Shown: positions 57,545 to 64,000 of the stretch, in pieces | Layout: each line of letters begins with the position of its first letter | Numbering within the stretch: position 1 is the stretch's first letter | From: Gammaproteobacteria bacterium | GTDB lineage: Bacteria > Pseudomonadota > Gammaproteobacteria > Enterobacterales > Alteromonadaceae | Length of the DNA stretch: 64,000 bases | Assembly (NCBI GenBank): GCA_018826295.1 | Contig: JAHJZX010000038.1 | Location: 1-64,000 of the forward strand | Reading direction: 5' to 3' | Notes under the pieces: model-generated | The model's database searches: none | The model's input: the letters and a program-made list of their open reading frames with translations, nothing else | Told to the model about the DNA's origin: nothing | Program-made: the position numbers and the translations under genes

Positions 57545-60055
57545 TTAGAACTTGTAGCTGACGCCACCGTAGATCTGGCGGCCGATAGTGTCGAACACTT
57601 CCGGCACTGTGCCACCGTCGCTGCCGTTGGCTACGTATGACGGCTCTTCGTCAGTCAGGTTTTTCACACCCAATGACACGCTTAAACCGTCGGTAATAAA
57701 GTAGCTGGCAGCGATGTTGTGGTACAGCACTGCATCGATGCGCGAGCCATCAGCCAGGAAGTCTGTTTTACCGATGTAACGGTTAAAGTAAGTTAGATTC
57801 CAGTCACCCTGACCAGCCTGCACGCTGAAGTTATTGCGCAGTTCAGCATAGCCACCAAAGTTACCGTCGATGGTATTAGTGTAATCAATACCGTCCTGTT
57901 TAAACTCCAGTAACCAGGTCGTGTCGTTGTTGATTTTCCAGGTTAAACCCAGTGCTTCAAAACGGTAAGCGACGTTGATATCCACACCACTGGTGTCCTG
58001 GTTACCGACGTTGGTTAACGGGTTGGTAAAGTTAGACAGATCACCTGCCATAGTTATGCTGAACGTTTCACAGGCAACAGCGTCGCCGGCAAAACAGTTA
58101 TCCAGACCAGCCTGCGCATCTAAACGGGTGATGGCATTCGTCACTTTAAAGCGCCAGTAATCGACGGTTAACGATAAACCTTCAATTTGCGCCGGTGACA
58201 ATACCATGCCGGCAGTGAACGATTCTGACTCTTCCGGTTTAATATTGGCGTCTGAGGTGTAGTTCACCAGAATTTGCGGGTCTTGTTCATTGCCCCACGG
58301 ATCGGCCAGGTAGTCGTAAGAACCGGTGTTACCACCAAATAACTCGTTAACGTTTGGTGCACGGAAACCGGTAGCCGCTACCGCACGTAACATCACTTCG
58401 TCAGACAATTCGTAAGTTAAGCCGACTTTCCAGGTGCTGGCTTTACCAAAGGTTGAGTAGTCATCAAAACGCAGCGCAAATTCACCGGTCAGCTTGTCGC
58501 TGAATGGCACGCTGACTTCCTGGTAGAATGACACCACGCTGTAGCTGCCCTTGGTTGGGTCTTGCTGTGCGGCGGTACCTTCACCGGCAACAATCACCGG
58601 GTCTGGGTTAAAGAAGCCCGCGTCACGGCGATACTCTGCACCAATAGCAAAGCCAACCGCACCGGCGTCTAAATCGAATAGATCACCGCTTAGCACACCG
58701 GCCAGTACGCTTTGTGAGTTGCCACCCTCGGCCTGCTCGAAATAGCCAATATCGTTAACAATAGCGCTGCTCAGTGGCGCACCGCTGAACCAGGCCGCCT
58801 GATTGGCATAGACAGAGCTTTCCATCTTCACCGCGTTAATTGAATTGGCTACCGAGGTATCCGCTTCGTTTTTACCATAGGTGTACGACAGCTCCCAGTT
58901 CATACCGGTGTGTACATCCAGGCTACCGGCTAAGGCCGCAGATACACGTAAAGTGTCGGTATCCTGGGCATATACGCGCGGGCCGACATCGTTAGTACGG
59001 CGGCGGTAGTTAATACGGCCGGTATCATCTGCAGTTAAACCACCGGCAAGCATTGCCGGCGTTAAGGTGATGCAGTTTTGCAAATCGGCACCTGGCGCAC
59101 CGCAGACATCCAGCATAATGTCGCCCGGTTGCGGAGCTAACTGCTGATCTGACTTACGCTTGGTGTACAAAGCATCGGCTGTAAATACTAAATCGTTGTC
59201 CAGCTCTTGCGTAGCGTTAGCAAACAAGCTGTAACGCTTACTTGGCGTCTGGTACCAGCTGTCCTGGGTAAAATCATAACCGCTGCTGCGTGCCACCCAT
59301 TCGCCGGCGGCATTTTGCACTTTGCCCCCTAAGCTACCGGTGGGAATGAACGAGCTGTTACCGGCCTCTGTCCAGTCACGGTCTGACTGAATAACGCCTT
59401 TACGATCTGAATAGGTGGCGCCAACAGTAAAGTTGCCACTGTTAGTGCTAAAGCCATACAGGGCGCTTAACTCACCGGTTTCACCATCACCTTTGTCGGT
59501 GCTGCTGGCGTTCAGGTCCAGTTGCACACCGTCGAAGTCTTTTTTGGTGATAATGTTCACTACCCCGGCAATGGCATCAGAGCCGTATACCGCAGAAGCA
59601 CCATCTTTTAAAATTTCTACCCGGGCAATCATCGCTACCGGAATAGCGTTTAAGTCTACCGCGCTATCGGCACCTGATCCTGAATTCACCATACGGCGGC
59701 CGTTTAATAACACCAGGGTGCGCTCTGCCCCCATACCGCGTAAATCTACCTGGGCGGCGCCGTCGGCACCATTGTTGGTGGTAGCACCCACTGCCGCGCC
59801 GGCCATAGAGGTTTGCGCCTGTAACAGTTGGTCAACCGAGGTAAAGCCTTCAATACGAATAGCCGCAGCGTCAATTACCGTAACCGGTGACGCCGTTTCC
59901 ATATCCTGGCGCTGAATGCGTGAGCCGGTAACTTCAATGCGCTCTACCTTGGCCACTTCTTCCTGGGCCAATGCTGCTGAACTGACACCTAACGCAGAAG
60001 CTGGCAGCGCCAGCATGGCAAAGCGTACCGCCTTACCTACTAAAGATTGTTGCAT
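57545..60055 (-). CDS. TonB-dependent receptor (836 aa)
   Basis: Signal peptide (about residues 1-30), TonB box (KVERIEVTGSRIQRQ), plug (VDLRGMGAERTLVLLNGRR, VEILKDGASAVYGSDAIAGVVN) and a barrel ending in GVSYKF. It shares plug motifs with the larger neighbour but is a different subfamily, with no recent duplication apparent. It is divergent from the orphan LytTR regulator across 329 bases that hold a clean dyad, so those two genes may be coregulated. Confidence 0.95.
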   Translation of the reverse strand: MQQSLVGKAVRFAMLALPASALGVSSAALAQEEVAKVERIEVTGSRIQRQDMETASPVTVIDAAAIRIEGFTSVDQLLQAQTSMAGAAVGATTNNGADGAAQVDLRGMGAERTLVLLNGRRMVNSGSGADSAVDLNAIPVAMIARVEILKDGASAVYGSDAIAGVVNIITKKDFDGVQLDLNASSTDKGDGETGELSALYGFSTNSGNFTVGATYSDRKGVIQSDRDWTEAGNSSFIPTGSLGGKVQNAAGEWVARSSGYDFTQDSWYQTPSKRYSLFANATQELDNDLVFTADALYTKRKSDQQLAPQPGDIMLDVCGAPGADLQNCITLTPAMLAGGLTADDTGRINYRRRTNDVGPRVYAQDTDTLRVSAALAGSLDVHTGMNWELSYTYGKNEADTSVANSINAVKMESSVYANQAAWFSGAPLSSAIVNDIGYFEQAEGGNSQSVLAGVLSGDLFDLDAGAVGFAIGAEYRRDAGFFNPDPVIVAGEGTAAQQDPTKGSYSVVSFYQEVSVPFSDKLTGEFALRFDDYSTFGKASTWKVGLTYELSDEVMLRAVAATGFRAPNVNELFGGNTGSYDYLADPWGNEQDPQILVNYTSDANIKPEESESFTAGMVLSPAQIEGLSLTVDYWRFKVTNAITRLDAQAGLDNCFAGDAVACETFSITMAGDLSNFTNPLTNVGNQDTSGVDINVAYRFEALGLTWKINNDTTWLLEFKQDGIDYTNTIDGNFGGYAELRNNFSVQAGQGDWNLTYFNRYIGKTDFLADGSRIDAVLYHNIAASYFITDGLSVSLGVKNLTDEEPSYVANGSDGGTVPEVFDTIGRQIYGGVSYKF

Positions 60056-60384
60056 GTAATTCCCCCTGGACGCCGCAAAGCCGGCTACCGTTGTTATAAG
60101 TGGTGGTTTTTCCGGCGCTGACGCTACTGGCGTTTTGTTAGCAATGCCAGCGCTAAGTCATCAAAGTAAGGCGTGCTGTGACCAAAAGGGGGAATGGTGC
60201 GATAAAGCCACAAGCTGTATAAATTTGTAAAAACCACTGCCAACACCACAAAAACCGGGACCAGCGCCATACATTCGCCAATGTATCTTTGCTACACTGC
60301 GCGCCCCTAAAGCCCGGTAAAGACGGGAACTGGCGTATTGCATTCTGGCCAGCACGTTTTTACTGTTTTCATACAGAGTCGGTT
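60056..60384. promoter_or_regulatory. 329-base divergent regulatory gap with dyad operator
   Basis: There is no gene here. It holds a perfect dyad, ATACATT-CGCC-AATGTAT (60269-60286), and a possible -10 element TACACT at 60293-60298 facing the regulator gene, which leaves a leader of about 85 bases. The dyad would overlap the -35 zone, a usual repressor position. Nothing else in the gap stands out. Confidence 0.5.
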
Positions 60385-61128
60385 ATGAAGTTAAGCTGTT
60401 TAATCGTGGACGACGAACCTTTAGCCAGGGCTGGCATCAGACATTTGCTGAGTCAACAGCAACAATTTGAAATTACGGCAGAAGCCGATAATGGCACTGA
60501 TGCATTGCGTTTAGCGCAATTGCATCAGCCGGATATTATCTTTCTTGATATTCAGATGCCGGGCCTGGATGGCCTGAGCGTATTTAAACAGCTGGCCAGC
60601 AAGCCTGCGGTGATTTTTTGTACCGCCTACGCTGAACATGCGGTATCAGCCTTTGAGTTAAGTGCGGTAGATTATTTACTAAAGCCTTTCAGCCCGGAAC
60701 GCTTTCAGCAAGCCTTGTTTAAAGCCTGCGGCAAAATTATTGATAAACTAAGCCGCCCGGCCAACACTGTCAGCCCGGCTACCAGCTATGTTGACCGCTT
60801 AACCATCCGCGATCCGGGCCGGTTGCGTATCGTCGATGTTAACGATATCAGCTGGATAGAAAGCGCCGGCAACTATGTTGATATACATGTGTATTCGCAG
60901 CCGAAAAGTTACCTGCTACGCGACACCATGGCCGCACTGGAACAAAAGCTCGACCCGGCAGTATTTGCCCGCATTCACCGTTCATCCATAGTGCGCAAAA
61001 GTGATATTGTTGAACTGCGCCCAGGCGATAAGGGCGATGCCGAGGTGCTGCTAAAATGCGGCAGCCTGCTTACCATGTCGCGCCGGCACAGAGCGGCGCT
61101 GGCAGAGCTATTTGGCAACTTAAACTAG
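60385..61128 (+). CDS. Orphan LytTR response regulator (247 aa)
   Basis: The receiver domain has DDEP at residues 9-12, phospho-Asp55 (LDIQMPGLDG), TAYAEH and LKPFSPE. The C-terminal LytTR domain has IESAGNYVDIHVY and RIHRSSIVRKSDI. Both domains align closely with the regulator at 52325. No kinase gene is beside it, so the kinase at 53055 or an unlinked one must serve it. The ATG at 60385 fits the conserved family start; the open frame continues upstream but is not protein-like. Confidence 0.94.
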   Translation: MKLSCLIVDDEPLARAGIRHLLSQQQQFEITAEADNGTDALRLAQLHQPDIIFLDIQMPGLDGLSVFKQLASKPAVIFCTAYAEHAVSAFELSAVDYLLKPFSPERFQQALFKACGKIIDKLSRPANTVSPATSYVDRLTIRDPGRLRIVDVNDISWIESAGNYVDIHVYSQPKSYLLRDTMAALEQKLDPAVFARIHRSSIVRKSDIVELRPGDKGDAEVLLKCGSLLTMSRRHRAALAELFGNLN

Positions 61129-61195
61129 CACAACCGATTGCTGCAGCGGCCCGGCTTGGTATACTGGCCAGCAAATAACCACCTTACAGGTATTT

Positions 61196-61906
61196 ATGAC
61201 AAGCACAGCACAACCCGGCCCGGCCAAAAGCAAAAAGCCTGGCCTGTTATCCAACCTGCTAATTAATGTGGCAATACCCGCCATTATTTTAAGCCGCTTT
61301 AGTGGCGACACCGCCTTAGGGCCGGTATGGGCTGTGGTGGTGGCGCTGGCTTTTCCACTGCTGTTTGGTTTGTGGGAGCTAAAGCAATCTGGCAAAGTGA
61401 ACTTTTTTTCTGTGCTGGGTATTATCAGCGTGCTGCTAACCGGCGGCATCAGCTTGTTGCAATTGCCACCCTCTTATATCGCCATTAAAGAAGCGCTGAT
61501 CCCGGGGCTGATTGGCATTATTGTGCTGCTTAGCCAGTATACGCCTTATCCGCTGGTTAAAAAGCTGCTGATTAACCCGGAATTACTCGATTTACCCAAG
61601 TTAGAGCAAGCCTTAGCCGAACAAAACAACAGCGCCCTGTTCGACCAACGCATGGCCAGAGCCGGATACATTGTAGCCTCGGCGTTTTTTCTGTCATCGG
61701 CATTAAATTACATACTGGCCAAAGCCATAGTGGTAAGCCAACCCGGCACCACCGCTTATGCTGAAGAGCTGGGCCGTATGACCTGGCTAAGCTACCCGGT
61801 GATAGTACTGCCGAGCATGGTAATGCTGTTTGGCGCCATTATTTATATGTTCCGCCAGATTGGCCGCCTGAGCGGCCGCTCATTGGAAGAGTTTATTCTG
61901 CAATAG
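61196..61906 (+). CDS. VC0807-like integral membrane protein, unknown function (236 aa)
   Basis: Five to six hydrophobic segments are spread through the protein (for example AVVVALAFPLLFGLWEL and VIVLPSMVMLFGAIIYMF), with a hydrophilic N-terminus and a central soluble stretch at about residues 120-150. The layout resembles the VC0807 family of conserved membrane proteins, whose role is not known to me. It overlaps the convergent ion channel gene by 14 bases. Confidence 0.75.
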   Translation: MTSTAQPGPAKSKKPGLLSNLLINVAIPAIILSRFSGDTALGPVWAVVVALAFPLLFGLWELKQSGKVNFFSVLGIISVLLTGGISLLQLPPSYIAIKEALIPGLIGIIVLLSQYTPYPLVKKLLINPELLDLPKLEQALAEQNNSALFDQRMARAGYIVASAFFLSSALNYILAKAIVVSQPGTTAYAEELGRMTWLSYPVIVLPSMVMLFGAIIYMFRQIGRLSGRSLEEFILQ

Positions 61907-62729
61907 GCTTTTTTAGCTCTGCACGCAGCTGTACCAATTCCTGTTGCAGCTGCTGCATTTGTAATAACAGTTGTTGCTGGGTCGCCACATCGGCTGCATG
62001 TTCTTCTTTATGCTCGTCATCGTGCATGCTTTGCACCGCATTGACGATAACGGCAATAAACAAATTCAGCATGGTAAAGGTGGCAATTAAAATAAACGGC
62101 ACAAAAAAGGCCCAGGCATAGGGAAACTGCTCCATCACTGGTCTGGCAATACCCATAGACCAACTTTCCAGTGTCATCACCTGAAATAACGTATACAGCG
62201 AAGCCCCCAGGCTGCCAAACCAGTCAGGAAAGGCCTCACCAAATAACTTGGTTACCATGACCGCCGCCACGTAGTACACCAGCCCCAGCACCATAGCGAT
62301 AGACAGCATACCGTTTAGCGACTGCAACAGCGCGCCAACAATTTTGCGCATTGACGGCACAAAGGTCAGTACCCGCAATACCCGTAGTACCCGCAATGCT
62401 CGCAGCACGGCAAAAGGCCCGCTGGCCGGCACTAAGGCAATACCAACCACTATAAAATCAAACACACTCCAGCCGTCTTTAAAAAACGCAAGCCGGTGGA
62501 CAAATAAACGGATCAGGATCTCCAGCACAAACACCGCCAAAATAGCCTGATCTAATTTTAGCAACACAGTACCGGCCGCTGCCATCACCGCCGGCATGGT
62601 CTCCAGCCCGAGAATAGCGGCGTTAATTAAAATCAGCGCCAGTAAAATACGTTGCACTGTGTTGTGTTCAATAAACTGCTGTAACCGCGCACGCACCGAC
62701 GGCGTGCTTACCAGGGCATTACTACTCAT
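61893..62729 (-). CDS. Bacterial voltage-gated sodium channel (NaChBac/BacNav type, 278 aa)
   Basis: There are six membrane segments. The S4 voltage sensor has Arg at every third position (Arg110, 113, 116, 119 in VLRALRVLRVLRVL). The pore filter is TLESW at 186-190, the sodium-selective BacNav sequence. The C-terminal neck is followed by a coiled coil (about residues 248-272) that would join four subunits. Homologues support sodium-linked motility, chemotaxis or pH homeostasis in marine and alkaliphilic bacteria. No motility gene is nearby to confirm the role here. Confidence 0.95.
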   Translation of the reverse strand: MSSNALVSTPSVRARLQQFIEHNTVQRILLALILINAAILGLETMPAVMAAAGTVLLKLDQAILAVFVLEILIRLFVHRLAFFKDGWSVFDFIVVGIALVPASGPFAVLRALRVLRVLRVLTFVPSMRKIVGALLQSLNGMLSIAMVLGLVYYVAAVMVTKLFGEAFPDWFGSLGASLYTLFQVMTLESWSMGIARPVMEQFPYAWAFFVPFILIATFTMLNLFIAVIVNAVQSMHDDEHKEEHAADVATQQQLLLQMQQLQQELVQLRAELKKPIAE

Positions 62730-62822
62730 TAAACGACCTTAAGCAAAGTGGCTAAAACTGGCGATATTGTATGCCAGCCCCCGCCGCCGTCAATGGCTTT
62801 GCAATGGCGATAGCAAAAGGCT

Positions 62823-63794
62823 TTACAGTAACTGCGATAACGGGCTTTTTACCGCATTACCGCCTTGTTTTAGTACATGGGTGTAAATTTGGGTGGTTTT
62901 AACGTCGGTATGGCCCAGCTGTTCTTGTACGGTGCGAATATCCATACCGGCCTCAAGTAAATGAGTAGCAAAGCTATGGCGCAAAGTGTGGCAGGTAACG
63001 TGTTTTTCAATCTGTGCTTTTTTACTGGCCAGGCGCACCGCCTTTTGTAAGGACGTTTCATCTATGTGATGTCGTCGCAACACCTTAAACTGCGGGTCAA
63101 TACTTAGCCGGGCCGACGGAAACAGGTATTGCCAGCCCAGCTCTTTGGGCGCAGCTGGGTATTTACGCGCCAAAGCAAACGGCAACCATACACCGGCAAA
63201 CTCGGTAGTTTGCATATCCTGCTGGTAAAAAGCCTCTACCACCCTGAATTGGCGCCGTAATGGCTCCACCAACTCAGGCGCCAACGTTACCCGTCGGTGC
63301 TTGCCACCTTTACCGTGCCAAACCATTAAAGACAAATAGTCAAAATCAACTGCGCCAACCCGAAGCCGCACCGCCTCCATCAAACGTAAGCCGCTGCCGT
63401 ACAATAATTGCGCCAGCAATAAATATTGCGGATCTATGCATTCCAGCAGCCGCTTAATCTCAGGTTTGGTTAACACCACCGGCAACTTACGCGGTTTAGC
63501 CGCCTGGTTAAAGTTAAGGCTTAATGCCAGCGGCCGTTTAAGTATTTCTTTGTATAAAAAACTCAGCGCATTAAGCGCCAACGCCTGTGTTTGCACCGCT
63601 ACATTTCTGTTAACAGCAAGATGGGTTAAAAACTGCTCCACATGCTCATCCAGCAAGTCTTTCGGATGCTGCTTTTTATGAAATAAAATGAAAAATTTAA
63701 TCCAATGCAGATACGTTTCTACAGTACGTTTGGCATAGCGCCGAGTATACATTTCCTCGGCAATACACTGCAAAAAAGGTGATGATTCGGTCAT
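62823..63794 (-). CDS. intI: Integron integrase IntI (323 aa)
   Basis: This tyrosine recombinase captures and shuffles gene cassettes. The catalytic set is visible: Arg137 (GLRLME), His269 and Arg272 ([12 protein letters not shown]), His295 (LGHTD) and Tyr304. The insertion that distinguishes integron integrases from other tyrosine recombinases is at about residues 207-245 ([22 protein letters not shown]). Sequence and length look like chromosomal integrases of Shewanella/Vibrio type. The gene appears intact. It is read away from the right end, so cassettes would extend to the right. Confidence 0.96.
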   Translation of the reverse strand: MTESSPFLQCIAEEMYTRRYAKRTVETYLHWIKFFILFHKKQHPKDLLDEHVEQFLTHLAVNRNVAVQTQALALNALSFLYKEILKRPLALSLNFNQAAKPRKLPVVLTKPEIKRLLECIDPQYLLLAQLLYGSGLRLMEAVRLRVGAVDFDYLSLMVWHGKGGKHRRVTLAPELVEPLRRQFRVVEAFYQQDMQTTEFAGVWLPFALARKYPAAPKELGWQYLFPSARLSIDPQFKVLRRHHIDETSLQKAVRLASKKAQIEKHVTCHTLRHSFATHLLEAGMDIRTVQEQLGHTDVKTTQIYTHVLKQGGNAVKSPLSQLL

Positions 63795-63813
63795 AGCGAC
63801 ACCCCTTGAAACA

Positions 63814-63829
63814 CTGTTTAAGTATACAG
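63814..63829 (-). promoter_or_regulatory. LexA (SOS) box in the intI promoter
   Basis: CTGT-TTAAGTAT-ACAG is a perfect CTGT-N8-ACAG LexA box with extended A/T symmetry (ACTGT ... ACAGT). It covers the -10 element of the integrase promoter and lies 20 bases before the intI ATG. SOS control of integron integrases is established in other bacteria. Confidence 0.88.
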
Positions 63830-63847
63830 TTACTTTAAAAATGTCAA
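63821..63847 (-). promoter_or_regulatory. Sigma-70-like promoter of intI
   Basis: Read on the minus strand, a consensus -35 TTGACA (63842-63847) is followed after 15 bases by TATACT (63821-63826); TACTTA gives 17-base spacing. AAGGGG serves as the ribosome site before the intI ATG. The LexA box overlaps the -10. Confidence 0.75.
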
Positions 63848-63856
63848 ATTGGCCTT

Positions 63857-63863
63857 GTTAGAC
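63857..63863 (+). other. Candidate attI core site
   Basis: GTTAGAC fits the integron core GTTRRRY and lies 63 bases upstream of the intI start on the cassette side, where attI is expected. No second core (RYYYAAC) lies within 60 bases on its left, so this is not an attC. The position is inferred; integrase binding sites were not identified. Confidence 0.5.
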
Positions 63864-63966
63864 GGGTTAACCCGTACTTTCTACTGAAGCACCACGAGCC
63901 AATTCAGCATCTCATTGTATTTTTTATAAATGCCCAGTAATCTACGGCACATTAAATTTACAAATA

Positions 63967-64000
63967 CGGGTCAGCCTGTGTTTAAGTACAGGTCGACCCG
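63967..64000. repeat. Inverted repeat at the window end containing a second CTGT-N8-ACAG
   Basis: Arms cgggtcagcctgt (63967-63979) and acaggtcgacccg (63988-64000) pair with only two mismatched positions around GTTTAAGT. Within it, CTGT (63976-63979) and ACAG (63988-63991) are spaced exactly eight bases apart, as in a LexA box. It may be an SOS operator, a transcribed hairpin, or part of the first cassette. The window ends on its last base, so its context is lost. Confidence 0.5.

Noticed and set aside
63967-64000. attC recombination site at the window end
   Set aside because: The inverted repeat has no RYYYAAC or GTTRRRY core pair at its ends, so it does not meet the attC definition, although an attC could still follow outside.

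Overview
The window looks like the chromosome of a Gram-negative gammaproteobacterium of the Alteromonadales/Chromatiales type. The gene content and wording suggest something near Rheinheimera, Alishewanella or Arsukibacterium. That placement is inference from conserved gene orders (ubiE-ubiJ-ubiB-tatABC-tatD-hemB; gppA-rhlB / trxA-rho), Tat and TonB systems, MetJ-type met boxes, a CTGT-N8-ACAG LexA box and a chromosomal-type integron integrase. I saw no rRNA, tRNA, transposase or prophage gene.

Layout. Positions 1-3,930 hold two small unknown genes, a DUF885 lipoprotein peptidase and a GGDEF protein with an altered metal site. Positions 4,014-12,448 are a densely overlapping run: ubiquinone synthesis (ubiE, ubiJ, ubiB), twin-arginine export (tatA, tatB, tatC), a small exported unknown, tatD, a second and apparently intact diguanylate cyclase, hemB and a PLP desulfhydrase/deaminase. 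Positions 12,493-18,564 carry gppA and rhlB, divergent trxA, rho and ndh. Then come an exported substrate-binding-like protein, deoA-cdd, a YgjP-like metallopeptidase and an MFS transporter.

Positions 23,075-33,817 hold a nearly complete methionine salvage pathway in two blocks. The first is omega-amidase and mtnE-like aminotransferase, divergent from mtnB-mtnC-mtnD. The second is mtnA divergent from mtnK. A MetJ-like operator lies in each divergent gap. A LysR regulator, an S9 peptidase and a TPR protein sit between the blocks. The TPR gene is followed by a run of hairpins, two of which share an identical 9-nt loop on different stems.

Positions 33,920-38,963 are a five-gene overlapping operon for a MacB-like ABC exporter that has three consecutive, different periplasmic adaptors. 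Next come an EAL phosphodiesterase, a periplasmic thiol module (redoxin and DsbD-like), a TonB receptor, a threonine aldolase, an exported MsrA-glutaredoxin-like-MsrB fusion, a DMT transporter, a structured repeat and PEP carboxylase.

Positions 52,325-61,128 form a nested island: a LytS-like kinase with a LytTR regulator, two TonB receptors, and a second orphan LytTR regulator. The right edge carries a conserved membrane protein, a BacNav-type sodium channel and an integron integrase. Its promoter has a LexA box, and a probable attI core lies just upstream. If the integron is intact, its cassette array begins at or just beyond the right end of the window.
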